Assembly (NCBI RefSeq): GCF_051020985.1
Contig: NC_134999.1
Location: 35,435,160-35,499,159, forward strand
Direction of reading: 5' to 3'
Length of the DNA: 64,000 nucleotides
DNA from: Nomia melanderi
Taxonomy: Eukaryota > Arthropoda > Insecta > Hymenoptera > Halictidae
In this document: piece after piece, positions 45,074-59,800 of the stretch
Numbering within the stretch: the first letter of the stretch is position 1
Layout of the letters: the number at the start of each line of letters is the position of its first letter
Position numbers and translations under genes: made by a program
Notes under the pieces: model-generated
The model's database searches: none
Told to the model about the DNA's origin: nothing
The model's input: only the letters and a program-made list of their open reading frames with translations

Positions 45074-47457
45074 CTGTAACACGCAGGAAATTGGGTCATC
45101 AGTTAACGATTACGAATAGGACTTCCATATTTCAAGTCCTCCTCGCGAGTCGATGAATCGATCGCGACGTCGGCGAACGGAATCGAGTCAGCCGCGTTTT
45201 TACAAGTTTGCAGAGGTCTAGGGTCTGCGTGCAGCGAGGTATCCATCATAAAGGGGCCCATACACGCTGCGATCGCTCTTCAAACAGTTGTAAACGATCG
45301 CGTAACTTTCATCGGCATAGGGGATGAAAAGAAAAAGCGACCGACCGTTTAAGGGTGTCGTAAACAAGGTCTTTCTTGCGAAGTCGCGGAGCCAGCGATG
45401 GTCGTTTCGCCAGTGAATCGTCGACGTACGCTTCGCTTTCGAACACGTCGTTACGCTTCGTACTTTATTTTAGTCTTGTGGTTTGGACAGTTCCGGTAGC
45501 GATGCGAGGCGAAGCTGTTCGACTCGCGGCGCGATAAATCGGAACGCGTGTGGGCCCCTCGAGATGCGAAAAGTCGGTCTAAACAGATGCTAGGCTGCCA
45601 GGGGACCAGCGCGAGCACGAACCTGCGCGCGTTCTCCTTCTGTGGAAGCAATGCCCGACGCACTGCAACAGGATCGCCGACATTTTTGAGACCCGGTCTC
45701 GGGGGAAGGAAAACTGGAACGATTCGATCGCCGCTATCGTCGATCTTAAGCGCGCGGCGAATCATGCTCGGCTACCACGCTTCGCTCGATGTCTTTATCA
45801 GGAGAACGAACTTTGCTCTCCGGCTCGCGGCCCTTTTCAGGAGGAACGCGTCACCATTATCATCCTGGCCGCGCGCTCGTTCCGCGATCGATCTCCTTTC
45901 CTTGTGCAATCGCCTTGGCGAACGGCTGGACCCTCGTAAGCAAATTTGCCGGATCCTCTCTAAGAGGAGCGATAAATAGCTGAGGAGACAGTTTCGCGTG
46001 AAAAATGGAGCTCTTCGCGGAACGCCACCCGCGCGGGTCCGGCTCGGGAACTTCTTAAAATGCTTGCCGCCGCGTCTATGCCAAGATCGTGCGTCACTTT
46101 TTGTGAAAAACCCATCCGTGTTCTCTTTGTCCTATCGTGCTTCCCGCTCGGGCGAAGACGAATTCGCTGGTCCAGAGGTACACGGTGATCCAGCTGATAT
46201 TTAGAGAAACGATCGGGATGGACTCCACCGAACATTACTCACTGTCGCGATTCTATGAGTCAGGCGTGTGCAGTTAGATCCTTTGAGGCGAGCATTACGC
46301 ATCGCGCGGGTCTCGGGGTGACGAAGCGATATTTCACCGATATTGTCGGACGCGTTCGGTCATCTAATCGGAAAGACGAAATGAGAGGCAGCCTTCGAAG
46401 ACGCGAGTCTCCGACGGATTACGGGGACCCGTTCGAGCCGAAAATCGCGGTTATACGGTATCGAGAGATTTCGGTGGAATGGCTACGGTGTCCCGTGGTT
46501 TTTAAGGGCTTTCCCGTGTCTTTTCATCTGACACCCGATCCGAGAATTCGTCGGCCGTCTTCCGCCAGTCATTATGTAAAGGTGAATACGCACAGGAGGG
46601 CGATGGGCATTATTTATAACTTTGCCCGCCGCCATACGCGGCGAAAGCGACGAACCGGATTGGCTTCCTCGCCGCCTTTCCTCCGAGCGTTTCAGCGTTC
46701 AGTCCAACGAGCACAGAACTCTCCGCGTTCCTCCGGACGGAAACTCCGAGAATTCCAACGGGAAATGTAACGCTGCCAGCTTTCGTGGAAAATTCGGCTA
46801 GTTTCGAGGACAACCGCCTGTCGGCTCGCAGGCCGCGGCTTTAAAAAGATCAAAGAACCTGGCGAATTCTAAAAGCGTATCGGCCGGTCAATGATACGAT
46901 ATCGTGTATCGTTCAGATTGGAAGCGACGCGTCGAAAATACCAGATCCGTTTTGGAAACGCTATCTCCCGCAGATAAAAATCACAAAGTTCACGACGCAA
47001 ACGTGTCTACGTCCCACGATTCTCCGGGCAACACTCGTACGTCGCAATGGCCATGCAACCATCACATTTTCCCGAACTTGGAACGGGGAAATTCCTAATT
47101 ATCCCAGATCATAAGAAGCACAATCGTTGTAGCACACCGATCGAAGCATCGAAGGCATTGGAAAAAGTAAATTTCCGCGGATGCACGCGGAGGAAGACGA
47201 TCAGACGACACCAGAACTGGAAAGTCCGCCTACTGCGCGAGAATTTTGAAAAAAACCGGGCCGCGAGCTACACCAGACCCGAGGAGGAATTTGAATAAAG
47301 TACTGCGCGGCGGCGGCGGCGTAAGCCGGCACACGCACGCTGCTCTGTGTGCGTTGAGGGTCCGTATGCAGAAGGGCGAGCTTGTGGGGCTCCACGAGGG
47401 TGATCGTACTCGCGTGTCATGCGCAAAAACTTCAACCCTCGGCAAAGTCCTTCGCAG

Positions 47458-47502
47458 CAGAGAGAGAGAGAGAGAGGGAGAAAGACAGACAGAGAGAGAG
47501 AA
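47458..47502 (+). repeat. GA-rich simple repeat
   Basis: Imperfect GA repeat with GACA interruptions. Confidence 0.9.
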
Positions 47503-49581
47503 AGTTCGAAACGCCGTCAGGATTAAGGGGAAACCTCTGCCTGGAACATCTCCGGTTAAACAACCATCAAGATGTTCCGGTTAATCCGCAGTTATTTCGA
47601 GGCGACCGAGCCTCGGGATGTTCATGGAACTCGCGTCCTGATCCTGGCAAGGCCAGCCGTCGCCAGGCTGATTAACAAGGATGCTCTCAAGCGATCCGCC
47701 GACGACAAGGCGAAAAGAAGATACTTTTATACCGCTTCTAATCGGGTCGTCCGATAGTCTGCAATACTCGATAATCCGCCGCGAAAATCCTGTTAGCGCC
47801 GGCGACCGTCTGAGTTTTCCTCGTATAATTAGTTGCTCTAAATCCGGTAAACAGCTGACCGGCCGTCCGATTCCTGGCGAGTCGTGCCAGAACAGTGGCT
47901 CGATCGAAGCGAGCAGGACAAAAGCGCAGCGGTATCAGCTTCTTTCGAGCTCCATACGGACAACAGCTGAAACTAGAAGCGGAAATTGAGAACTCCGATC
48001 GACGCGGTCCTAAGTCCGCGGATTCGTTTCGACGGATTTCTCGACGACTCGAGGAAACTTCATATATTTTCGAGGAAATCTTCGTTCAACCCCGACAGCC
48101 TTTGGAGAGGCGTCTATGAATCGAGTCTGGGAGCTAAAGCCGGAGGCCCACGAAGGCGCGAGCATGTGGCGACGTCGCGGGAGACTGAGGGGGAGGGCTG
48201 ATGCGCTTCTGATGCAGCTCGGCGCGCGGTGTGAATGCACCGGCTGGTCCAGCTGGGAAAACACCGGCTCCGCGGCGGCCGTGTTATCCAGCGCGGAGTA
48301 AACAGGAATTATTCGGGTTCACGAGCTGCCCCCGCGTACATTCGAACCACCGCGCGCCCTTGTCTGAACGCGGACTGGTTGCAGTTAATTGCATCGACCT
48401 TGATGCAGTCCCGATGACTCCTCCGCCGTTTCATCCGAGCGGAGTATTCGGCTCCTCGGCTGGGAATTCCTCCAAGAACGATCTCTTTGTTTAACAATAA
48501 GGCGGGAAAGTCGGGGAGAGGACGGAGAGGTGCCTTTTGAAGAGACAATGGCACCGGAGTGCTCGTCGCGAGATGTACGAGCTGGCGCAGAATGTAAACT
48601 CCTTTCGTTCGCGGGTGCGCGCGGAGCCTCGCGCGCCGTGGAAGTTCTACGAGGCTGTCGGCCAACAAACAGATAGCCAGAATTAGTCACTAAACGACTA
48701 TCAATTATCACGATCCGCGCCTGCTCGCCGAGATCGGCGGCGATCGGCGTGGACAGCGGTCGCGGCGAGACTCGTCGACCGAGCGACCATTGAAACAGCA
48801 CCGTTTGAGAACCACTGGCGGCGAAATGCACTGGCAACTCTTCTATGCGCGACTTCTGTTAAGACCGGACTAATGTGGAACGCGTCTCGACCCTATCGCT
48901 ATCGATCGTTGCGCTCCGTCGCCGGAAAAATACTCTGTGTCGAGCCCCGATGGATTCGATATCGGTGATTGATTTCGCGAGACAATGATTTGACGGCTTT
49001 CTAAGGGGAACGTATCGCTCGTTCCGAATGTGTTCCACGTTTCTTTCGGAGTTTCGTTTAACGGTATCGTTGCCAAACGATTAATTCCTCCGCGACGAAT
49101 AGAATGACAATCGGATGTTCCGTCCGTCGCCTCGAAATATAATTTCCGCGCGATCGGATTCTGTCGCGGCCGGAAGAGGATAGCGGCGAGCGCGCGTACA
49201 CCGCGGAACGCGCGGCAACTTATGCATACGCTAGGACGCAGCATGAATTTTACGGCTGGAACGCGCCTGTAAACGCATTAACAGAATTACACGGCTTCCG
49301 GGGGCTGCCGGTTGAGTCCCTTAACGACGGCGATATTGCGATTTTTTGTTTCCGTAATTATTTACGCGCGCCGCGCGAGACTTTTTGCATCGTCGACGCG
49401 GGAGACGCGAAATTGCGGTCTTATCGCAATCGGGACGACCTCTCGCCGCCGTCGAGATAACGGCCAGATAGACGGGGGACCCTGTCCTGGGTCAACTTTC
49501 CGCGGCTTGTAAATAATTCGGCTAAGATTACGCGATCGCCGATCGAAAACAATCCTCGGTGTTGATCGTTTCGGCCGTTCG

Positions 49582-49602
49582 ACGCGCGCGCGCGCGCGCG
49601 CG
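49582..49602. repeat. (CG)n tract
   Basis: About 20 bp of alternating CG within GC-rich sequence. Confidence 0.85.
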
Positions 49603-52600
49603 GCGTGTACCAGATGAAATTCACCGGTTATGTAAGGCAATTATTTCGCGGCGATAAGGTGGAAACACTGTCGTTGATTACGATGAACGTGTAAATACGC
49701 GGAACGATCGCGGATCGAACCCGCGGGGCGCCTGCGCGCGAGAAACTGGAATAAATACGTCGCGAGCGTTGCTAAAAATATATAACACCTTCTCGCTTCG
49801 TTGCTCTCGTTAATCCGTAATTTATGCTTGTCAATTTTCGCTCACCGAATCATCCGACTCCGAGCGTCTAGGTACCGTGCCGAGAACGCGGCAGATGTTT
49901 CGCATAAAAGTATCGAGGAAGGATTTTCGCGTTGCTCGTTAACGATTCGAACAGCCGGTAGCCTGGTTTTATCGGTACAGACGGAAACGCGAAGCACATG
50001 CCTGCCTTTTCTTCTCCTAATCGCTCGTGTTTACACGCTCGATGAAGGAAATCATTGATTAGGACGAGGCCGTCTTCTGTTACTACCGGTCCGTTACCAA
50101 TTAGCCGAGCATGCCTCGCAGTGCGCTAAGCAGCTATAATTCCCCATCTCGTACGATAAACCGACGTCTTTCCTCTAATTCGGTAGCCTCAACGGTAACG
50201 CCGGCTTTATCTTTACAATCAATCAACGACGCAAGAAACGAGGTAGTAAGACGTTACCTGCCTCGGCTCCGAGCACCCTTCTAAATCAGTTTCTACCTTC
50301 TGAACGAGAGATAAAGGTTTTTTCAACGAGAACCGAACACCGTCCCGGCTCTCGGAACTGGCTTGAACTCGCGAAAGAAGCTACTCTTCCTGGTTCCATA
50401 AGGCTTATTAGCCCGCTAGATCTTTAACTCCCATTCACTGATCCGACATCAGTCCGCAGCTAGCTTTAAGAGGCTCCATCTCCGCTAGAAAGTCGAGAGA
50501 GGTCTGTACTGTTCGCAACTTCTTCCGTGACCCGTGCTGCTCGCCGCAGTTCCGGCAAACAGACAACCGCGACGTTCAATCGTTGGCTGGTCAGTCGCTC
50601 GAGGATAACGGATCCCCTTGACGACTCCGCTTTCAGAGTGCTCCCTCTTTCCGTCTCGGGACAAGAGCGTTCGAGGCAGCGACAGAGATACAGGGTACGT
50701 TCCATGAACTCCATAAACCGAGTTCCACCGTAGGTGAAAGTGTTGCTACCGATGATTCCCGTCGGGGCAACAACAATTTACACTTTCTCAAATACTGATG
50801 GTAATTATACGTCTCCGGCGCGCACTCGACAAACGACGCCAAACAGAGAAGGAACACCGGAAGCTGAGAGAGCCTCGCCGATCTCGCTCGACGGTTAGCG
50901 CGAATCAGTCGGCAGTTAACTTCGTTCACGGTCGTTTCCGAATTCGACAGCTTTCCAACAACTTTCGATCGTTCCCCGGCACGCTGCCGAAGTCATCGCC
51001 GCCGGTCTCTTTAACCTATCACGACGATCGAGCTCGTCTCCTCCCGACGACCCTCTCTCGACGACGAGATCCGCGGTGGAAACTTCGAGGGGACAGCGTT
51101 TCTCGGGTGGCGGTTTAACATTTTACGACCGTGAGAGTTTCCCAGGCCGCGTTCGGTATCGACCGGACCGAATATGTACAGCGCAATCAGTCGCCGGGCT
51201 GAAAAGGGTAATGATTGCGGCCCGCTCGCCGAGCAATCCTATAAATCTTCCCGCGTCACGCGTCGACGGAGCTACTCGGGAGGATCCGAGCTCCCGCGGG
51301 ACGGTGATTTTCTTATTTCCGTGCCGCGGAATGCGCTGCATAGGGAATCAGAAGTGTCCGTTGACCGCGGAGAAATAAAGGGAAACGAACCGGCGAGAGG
51401 CGGAGAGGACCGAGAAAGTTATTCCGACAGGCTGCATTTTGAATACGCCTCGCCGCGGACGGCTTTATTTCTCCTCATTGGGGAATCAAATGCGAGCGGA
51501 ATTATACTAGACGGAAGTAGCCCGACGCCGGTTCTAACTATTTAATAAGGGGCACGCCGGGTCGGTCGCTTTCGTTCGAGCTCCCCGGCCCCTTTCATCG
51601 TTCGCGTTTCCTTCGCGGAAATCCTCCGCGAAATCTTCGGTTTCGATTGTTCAATTTTTCACGCGACGCGGTCCTGCGCCTCGACGTCTGCCGTCGCAAT
51701 CGTTATCACTCCCGAAGGATGGAGAGCTCTCTCTTTTTTCTCTCTCTCTCTCCGTCGTCCCTTCGTCCTTCGAGGAAAAGGGTCGTCGGTTGCCGCGTCT
51801 AGACGGCCGTCGAGCCGCCCACCCCTCCGATTTCGGGGGCGACGGTCGAGGCTGAACAACTGCGCCAGCTTCGGGCGCAACCGAACGGAAAACAAAGAAG
51901 CCCGAGATTACGCATGCGAGAGCGGAGAGAACTTAGTCACCGATTAATCGAGCAGCCTTCGGAGACAAAAGCTTCTCCGCAATTTATTCGAACGCTCTTT
52001 CGCCGATCGTTTATCGCATCGATAGTCCTATCTGCGCGTACCTTTGACCGACAAAGAATTCGATTAGCACAGATAAGATTACGCTTTCACGACCCTTGGA
52101 ACGCGCCGCCGGATCCGAGAGCGGGCCGCGCGCGGAAAGCTTTCGGGAAACGGAAGCGAACGCGGTCGCGTAACGAGTAACGGAAACTATTGAATAACGG
52201 AGAACCGTGGCGACTCGCGCGGCTTATCGCGCTCGGTCTTTAATTATTGCGCTGCGCGAGGGAGCGATTAGGGCAGAGCAACTCGACTCGGTAACCCGCG
52301 GAACGAGGCAGGATTGCAGCATCTCTACGATTCCGCTGTTGTCCCCGTCGACGCGCGCAGCGTCCGCTGATTGCTTTATCCTTAATTTCACGTTTCTCCC
52401 GAGCCTCCTTCGTCCACCGGCGACGGATTCACGGTCATTACGCGAAGTTCGAAGTCGGCTATCTCCTCCCGTCCCGCGCGATAACAGAAATTACGAGTCC
52501 CCGTCGTCCCCCTGCCGCGCGGCTCGCGATGCTCCTTTTTGCCGGCACGACGATAAATCCCTCGCGAGCTATTGTGCAACCCGGCATCGCTTCTGCGACG

Positions 52601-54722
52601 TTGCTGTGTGCTCGACCCGTTCGACAGAGCCGCGCGTCGCTGAAAAACACGACTCGATTTCTGTGCCGATGTTATCCCCGACTCGCCGAGCCGCCGAGAC
52701 GAGCAAACCCGTCCGCCGCGTCCGAATCGAGCGCGGTGTTGCCTGCGGTTTCGAACTGATTGCGAAAAACTGCCGCGACGCTCGCAATAAAGCCTTTTCT
52801 CTTTTTCGCCGGGAAACGTCGTCTCGAGCTGCGCGCTTCGAGCGAAACACGCCGTGCAGCGGCGCAGGAGAAAACGGGATTCAAGGGAATCGAAGAAATC
52901 ACGGGAACCCGTCGGCGAACGATTCCACGGTACTCGAACACGAAATGGATCACTCCGTGTATAATAGACGATTCAATTCGACGCAATTTCGTAATTACGC
53001 CGACATCGAACCCGCTCGTCTCGCGTGCTCTCGCCGAAACAATGGCGCGTCGGAGTCTCAGCCGCGACAGGAGAAACTGTTTCGTTACGAAAACGCGGCC
53101 CCTTTTACGAGAGGAATAATGGACCGAGGAGCGGACTCTGTCAACGCGGAGCGTGCGTTCCCATTGATTGCGGCCCGGGCTGGCTTCGCAGCTCGGCCCT
53201 AAAGCCGTACTAACCGTTCAGGATACCTAGGACTCGCCGCACCGGCCGCGAACTGCACCTTCGCCTCGGACTGTCCGAGTGCGTATTTTTATTTCAACTT
53301 GTTTCTCTCCGCTCGACCGTTCGGCTACTGCTTTCCGGTCTCCCCCGAGGAGCAACGTACCCGCCGATCCGTTATCGCGGCGAATACAATTCCGCTCCAT
53401 TTTCGGTCGTGACGCGCGTCGCTTAATTACACCAATTCGCTTCTTGTCGCTGCGCAAACATCGCCCTTTCCTTCCGCCGCTCGCCAGGAGGCCGTCGGGC
53501 GGATGCGAGCAGGGCAGTCGAAGGGCAGAAATCATTACTGACGCTCGGAAACTCGGAGCGTTTCGTACGCGGTGAATTTACGTTGTCGATGGAGTTAAAC
53601 ACCGATGATAATCGGCGTCGATTAAGTAATAGGAAATCTTTACGCGGATTACTAGACGGACGACGTCCCTGGCGAGATAACGGGACGCGTTTATTTTTCT
53701 CCCGGGCAATCGCGTTTAAAGAGCGGAATCGTTATTGTTCTTACCGTTGGATGCTCGTTGATAGGAACGATTGTTATCTATTAATAGTACCTTCGGCTGC
53801 GATCCGCTCGGCGAGACGCGGCGGAGGAGGGAAACTTTTCAGTCGGATGATGTTTTCCCACCGACAACACGATCAAATACTTAATGGCTCTTTCATTATA
53901 CGGTTTATGGCCCACGTTGTGCATACGGGCGCCGTGTGGGCTTCGAGACCGAGCCCGGGTATCAAGCGATCGAAAAACATCGAGCTCCGCCGACCGCGTG
54001 TCGTCCATTACGATATTATATTCCGCCTCCGCAGGGAAATTGTCGTTTGCGCAATTGCACGTGATTAAGGCGCACTCGAAGGGATCGACTTCGAGCGGCC
54101 GTCGATGGCGGCGGTGGTGGCTCGTCGAAAAATCGCTCGGCGACAAAGTGAAATTTGAGACCCCGCGTCTCTAACTGCGAACTCCCACGGCCGGCGGGGA
54201 CGTTTAATGGAAACGATAATGACGACGGCGGCGATGATGTCGCCATTGTTGGGAGAGAGAAGATACCGCCGGCACGGAATCGGAAGTCGGAGGAACAATG
54301 AGGTAAAAGTGAAAGAAACGCGAGGACGGAGGCGGAAGGAAGCTTTAAATCGATTAATCGATCGACCAACTAAATGAAACATCGAAGACGGCGTTGCGTG
54401 CGATAGAACGGTTTTACCGGGCTGCCGCTAAATCTACCCCAAGTATGATTCGCTAAGGATGAAAGAGAAATGGAGCGTAAGGGCACTCGTCTCGAACCTC
54501 TCGCGAGGGTTAACGCGTTCACTGGCACGGGAATTCCGAGCGTTTTGTGTGGTGGTACTTATTCCTTCGGAACAAAGGCAATTATTAATCATTTGATATC
54601 AGTGTTCGGACCGTTATCTAGCTACTTATGTTACTAAATATTTTCATCCGACGTCGATCTTCTTACTGCAATTGATCTCAAGCAGCTTAGACGCTCCGGT
54701 CACCACGATGGCAATCGACATA

Positions 54723-54942
54723 TTAACCCTTTGCACTCGAAAGTTTTTCGATGGAAATATTCATTTCTGACGAGATATAGATGGTTTGAAACGAATTCAA
54801 CGATAATTCATAGATAAATTAAGCAGAGTTTCATTTCAATATTACGTAGCAAAGTTCCATTTGAAATATTAAATATTCAACTCGATAGTTCTTGCATCGA
54901 TTCAAGTGGTGACTTAGCCACCTCTCGAGTGCAAAGGGTTAA
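54723..54942. mobile_element. Family A TTAA element, solitary and intact
   Basis: 220 bp, TTAACCCTTTGCACTCGA to tctcgagtgcaaagggTTAA; AT-rich island within CpG-rich surroundings. Confidence 0.9.
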
Positions 54943-56308
54943 TCCTCCCAGAACGTGCCGCGTGATAGTAACACCTCGAGCGGACTCCGTCGAAAATCGC
55001 ACCAGCTCGTCGCGGGGGATCGTTGCGCAACGCGTCGGACTCGCCCGCGAAAAGGTTGGCCGTTGAAAAATCGAGAAGCTCGCGGTAACCGCGGCCAGCT
55101 AATGGCACAATAGTTTAGCATCCGCCTTGCGAATGACTTTCTATTTCCAGAAGCGTTAGAGAGGCTCGCGTGTGCAGCTGTTGCACACACGAGTCATGTA
55201 TATTAAACAGCCGCGAGTGAAATCTCGACTGAACAAGCAAACCGCCGGCGATCGGAGTCGCCGTTGACCCTAAACCGACATCAAAAGTCGATCGTCCCGG
55301 GCCGGGCCGCGCTGAAAATCGAAACCGAATCGCGGGGAACGATCGGTGGTTGCCGGAACGAACCGTCTGCCCCGTTGTTCACGAAAGAATAACGAGGTTC
55401 TCGGGTTTACGCGGCGATCGCCGGGGAATAGCGACGGTGGGTCCGCGTTACAGAATTCACGAGGCTCGTATCGAGTTACGCCCGAAGCTCGGCGATAACA
55501 GCGCGGAGCGGTCGGGAAAGGAAAAACCGAGCGTCCGAGCCGGGGCGCGTCCACCAGCGATTCGAGTATCCACCGGCACGTATCTATTTCTATTTCCAGA
55601 AACACGGTGGACATCGCAGGCTCGCGCGGCTCGTGCCACTCGAATCGGAACGCCTTCGAAGAACCTCGGAAAGGAGCACGAGGTTCTCCGCGTTGCCCGT
55701 CGAGGCGCGTCCCGCCGGGACGTGGAAAGTCACGCCTTCGATGCGCGACAGATGAGAACCGGCCGATCGATCGGGCCGATTTCAGGCACGACGATCGTAG
55801 GGTCCGGACGACGAGCCGAGTCGACGTTTCTCGGCCGAGCGACGGATTTTCGAGTCGCAAGCGGCGCGCGTCGGTCCCGGTTGTTTTCCACGCGACGAAC
55901 CGCCTTCCTCCCCCGAACTGAAATTCAACTCGCGAAAAATCGGCCGACCGACCAATGACGTAATCGAGCCAGTGAGAGTAGGCACCGGGAGACCTCAAGC
56001 TTCCGCTCGTACCGGATTCCCGTTTACATAACGCGGCCGGTTGCGATCGCCGCGGCGACCGTTTCGCCGCTTTTCCAGGCCCTGTTTCCTTCTCTCCGTT
56101 TGGAAAGATACCTGCTCCTTATCGGCGCGGTCCGGGGGACTTCGGGTTTTAAATGTCCGTCACGTCGCGTCCCGTCGCGGCGAGAATCGGCTGTGTTATG
56201 ACATCGTTATTAGTAGACTGTGCATCCTGATGCGTTCGTTGCACAACATCGTCGGGCTGTGTACGGGACAGAAAAGTTTGCGAAGTTCCTTGTGATTCTT
56301 GCGTACTG
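54943..56308. other. CpG-rich non-coding segment
   Basis: Contains long stop-free frames on both strands (up to 242 codons) without any motif I recognise. Nothing else seen. Confidence 0.5.
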
Positions 56309-56843
56309 TTAACCCTTATCACAGATGATTTTGTAATCTACCAATTCCAAGCCGTTTTTATAGTATCCCTAGCTCAAATGAAATATGTTATATTCTAACA
56401 GTCTTAGGTTTCTTTATTTTCCTTGATACAACATTTGGATGTATAGAAGATCCAGTAATCTTAGAATAGTTCTAAATTTATTCATTGAAACATTTAACCC
56501 TTTGAACTCTGTAGGCTCTAATATTGCACCAGGAATATTAGATATTTTAATGAATCTTAAAGAAACTGCCCTACAATTATTATATCAACAATTATTATAT
56601 ATATAGTATCCCTAGCGAAAATGAAAAATCTATAACATTTCTTAGATTTTTTATTTTCCTTCTTAGTGCAGAATATAGATGTGTGAAAAATCTAAGGAAA
56701 ATAAAAGATCTAAGCGTTTCTCATTTTCGCTAGGGATACTATAAGAATTAGTTGCAGTTGATGGATTACAAAACCATCTGCAGTGCAAAGGGTTAATAGT
56801 ATAGATGGTGTCATATTCGAGCCTACAGAGTGCAAAGGGTTAA
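56309..56843 (-). mobile_element. Family B TTAA element (outer) split by another B copy
   Basis: Left TTAACCCTTATCACAGATG; right gagcctacagagtgcaaagg+gTTAA, the layout of the reverse B copy at 10240-10448, interrupted at an internal TTAA. Confidence 0.8.
56494..56796 (+). mobile_element. Family B TTAA element nested in a B element
   Basis: 303 bp, TTAACCCTTTGAACTCTG to ctgcagtgcaaagggTTAA. It has an internal inverted repeat of about 26 bp (tatccctagcgaaaatgaaa near 56605 and its complement near 56720-56745), making it longer than other B copies. Confidence 0.82.
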
Positions 56844-59800
56844 ACACACTTGTCCTCTGGCAACCCGATTTCCACGAGTAGAAGTTGCGCGTTTCTTTTC
56901 CGTGCTACGTAGCGACACTCGAGGTATCCTTCGGACTGCACGTGTGCGCGAAGGTGCAACTGGGAAAAGCGACCGTTGGTCGAATAAAAGAGTCGAGGTG
57001 AAAGAGCGGTCCTCCGGATATCGTGTCAAGGCTAATGTTCATCGATCGGGTAGTAGGTCCGCGTGCACGCGTGTGCTTATCGACTGGCCGGAGAACCGCA
57101 TCGCTTCTCCGCATCCTTCTCCCCTGCCCGGGATAGGTCCGACGCGTGTTCAGGTGGAACAGTGTCGGACCAGGGACAGCCGTTTCCACTGGCACCCGAG
57201 TGGAACGTCGTTTTGCAACCCGCGTGTCCGCCACTCGCCGAAATCGCGCCGCCGATCGCCGGGGAAATGTAATTCACGCGTTCCCGACCGGATGCCGGAG
57301 CTTTACCGCGAGTCGACGAAACGCGCGTGTGGGAATTGCGTAAATAAATTCGATTCAGCCGCTGACGCTTCAATTTCCCGCTTATCTCTGGCTCAGGAAT
57401 ATTGCGAAAATCGTACCACCGATAAGCCGACCGTCACCGGCGATCTATCATCCGGGAATTTGTAGTTCAGATTCCCGATAAGAAGTCCGCGTCTTGCGAC
57501 CGCGGATTCGAATGTCGAGATTCAACGGGTAATTACGCCGACAGAATTCGAAGCGCGGTAAAAATGTCGATGAAACTTTTAATTAAGCTGAAGTTCAGTG
57601 TGACGAGAATGCATTGTATTTCCCGAGTCGCGTTTAACGAGGAACCCAAGCGGGGCTCGGCTAGGTACGGTCCTATCCGTGCTGGGGGCTCGTATCAGCG
57701 GCGAGGTCAGCTGAGCGTGGCGTCGAGCCCTCAGCTGGGAGCGAAAGATGGCGTCGAACAGCTGATCGACTGTCCGCGCAAGCGTGTTGCCGTCAAGCGA
57801 GCAGCAGACGCTGCGCTGCAGCGGAGCGAAGCGAGGCGAGCGCACGTGCGAAATATCGAAAGTCTATTTCCAGGTTGGAACGAAAATGGCTCGCGTTTCT
57901 CGCGCCATATGGCTCTCTCTCGGGCCGCGTTCGCTTCCTGCGAGGGAACAAAGCCAGCCGAATAACCCTTTGACCGGTCGATTATTTTCGGAAGAAGGTA
58001 CAATAGCGCCGGCAGTCTTTCTATTAAAAACACTCATCGCGAACGAGCGGTGGAAGAGGGGAGCCGGGTTCAAAAGAAAAATCGTGCGTCGCGCACTCGG
58101 CCCGAGGCACGATAAATCTAGACGTAGGAACGGGTGCCATTTTTACGGTCCTCTATCTGCCCACGTATCGACAACCTCTGTCAGGCATTATCAGTAATTA
58201 ACGGTTGCACCGTGAAAAACGTTCGTGCCGATCGGCGTATCGTCGTGTCCACCGGCGTTGCCTGGCGAAAGCCACGGAATCGCCCTGCGTCGCAGGGACC
58301 TTTATCTTATCGTCGGCACAATGAGCTATCTCTAGGACGAGCCGTGTACTTTCGCCTAGCAACTGGGCGGCCCGGCCTATCCCGCGACGACGCAGAACAT
58401 CGGGAGCTTTTCACCTCGTTCGTCCCGAGACCGCGGAGCCCTTGAAACTGTCGCGCGAGGTTGCCCCGATCGAAGCTGCTACCGGTGCTGCTGCTACTAC
58501 TGCGGAGGCAGGCGGCAGCTACGACGTACGCTTACCAAAAGTCACTTCACACAAGCCCGACATTCCGGCTGGTGTCGTGCCAACGGTAATCGTCGCGATA
58601 TTGCGGCACGCTCGTGACGTTTCTGCCCCGCGTGTCCTTTCACTCTGGCCAGATGTGCTCGAATCGCGCGCACTCATCGGCCCGGCACCGCGGAAATCGT
58701 CGGGGAATCTCACTTTGGTCGCGACCTGGACCGGGCCTCCTCTTCGATCATGCGGTATTTGCGGAAGGGAACTTGGCAAAATTCGCGCGAGGCAGGTGCG
58801 ACGCGCGGCGCGCAGCACACTCCCGGCCAACTCCTGTTCCCCGTAGCAGGATTCGATTTTACGGAAATCTTGAGTTACCGTGGAACAGGGAGGATTAACC
58901 GCAAAGCTGCGACGGTCATTCGATCCGCGCGTGAAACCCTACGCTGCCCGTGAGCACGAAAACGAACGGTGAAAATTGGGTGCCCCGGCAACAATGTTGC
59001 TGGACGGCGAACCGAACCGGACCGCCGTCCGCCGTTGGCAAGGCCAGGCCATCCTGCTCGAAAATCTGTTGCACGGCCAGTCGGTCACCCAACCGAATCA
59101 CGGCGACTGTCGATCGGGGAGAATGAAGGAGCGAGAAATCCTTTCCCGACCGTGTCCTTTCACTCGGCGTGCCAGGTGCTGCGAATTACGGGACCGCCTA
59201 AGTAGGCACTCGTGAACCATTCGCGGTTGCCCCGGCGATCTCAAGGCAGAAACAAACGGCACCTCTCGTTAACGAGACCGGCCACGTTCCCGAATGGAGC
59301 CTAGGCGAAACCAGTTTCGACTTCGGGGCTGAATGGGAGCCGCGTTGAATTTCGAACGCCACAAGTGGTCACCTATTTTCTCCCGGCCGTTGAATTATTC
59401 AATGCAACCTGGGCAAAAATGGCGGCTCGCCTGCAACCGCGACAAGGTAAAGCCTCGTCGCTTCGGAGGTCTCGGGCTCGGATAGCGAATGGTAGCGACG
59501 CTCGTTCGTGGAACGTTCGCGCGATCGTCGGTGTACAGGACGGAAGATAACGATCGAGAGGAAGAATCGAAATGCGACGACGATAGGGAAGCATCATTCG
59601 CTGGAGGAACGTCGGACTTTTTTGCAATACGCGTTACGTACGGGCAATGGTAATGGCCGCCTTGAACTTGAGACTCTCACCGTCTATCCCGATTACTAAC
59701 GTTCATCGTAACCGAGCGAACACATCGAGACTGCAGCCGTAACGCGAATCTGTATTTCTCTTCGGCGCGGTATTGACGCTCCGAGTAATCGAATATGATT

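Larger units (their letters stand above)
45074..54722. other. CpG-rich non-coding region upstream of atos
   Basis: Mostly unique, GC-rich sequence with many CG dinucleotides. No exon with recognisable protein similarity or compatible splice sites was found. At least one upstream exon (5' UTR) and the atos promoter should lie somewhere between here and the window end, or beyond it; I cannot place them. Confidence 0.5.

Noticed and set aside
52207..53202. 331-codon open frame, plus strand
   Set aside because: No domain, biased to Arg/Ala/Ser as expected from CpG-rich DNA, stop-free frames on both strands overlap it, and no splice or start context supports it.
55270..55998. 242-codon frame, minus strand, with a 202-codon frame opposite
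   Set aside because: Antiparallel open frames in GC-rich sequence with no family similarity; composition artefact.
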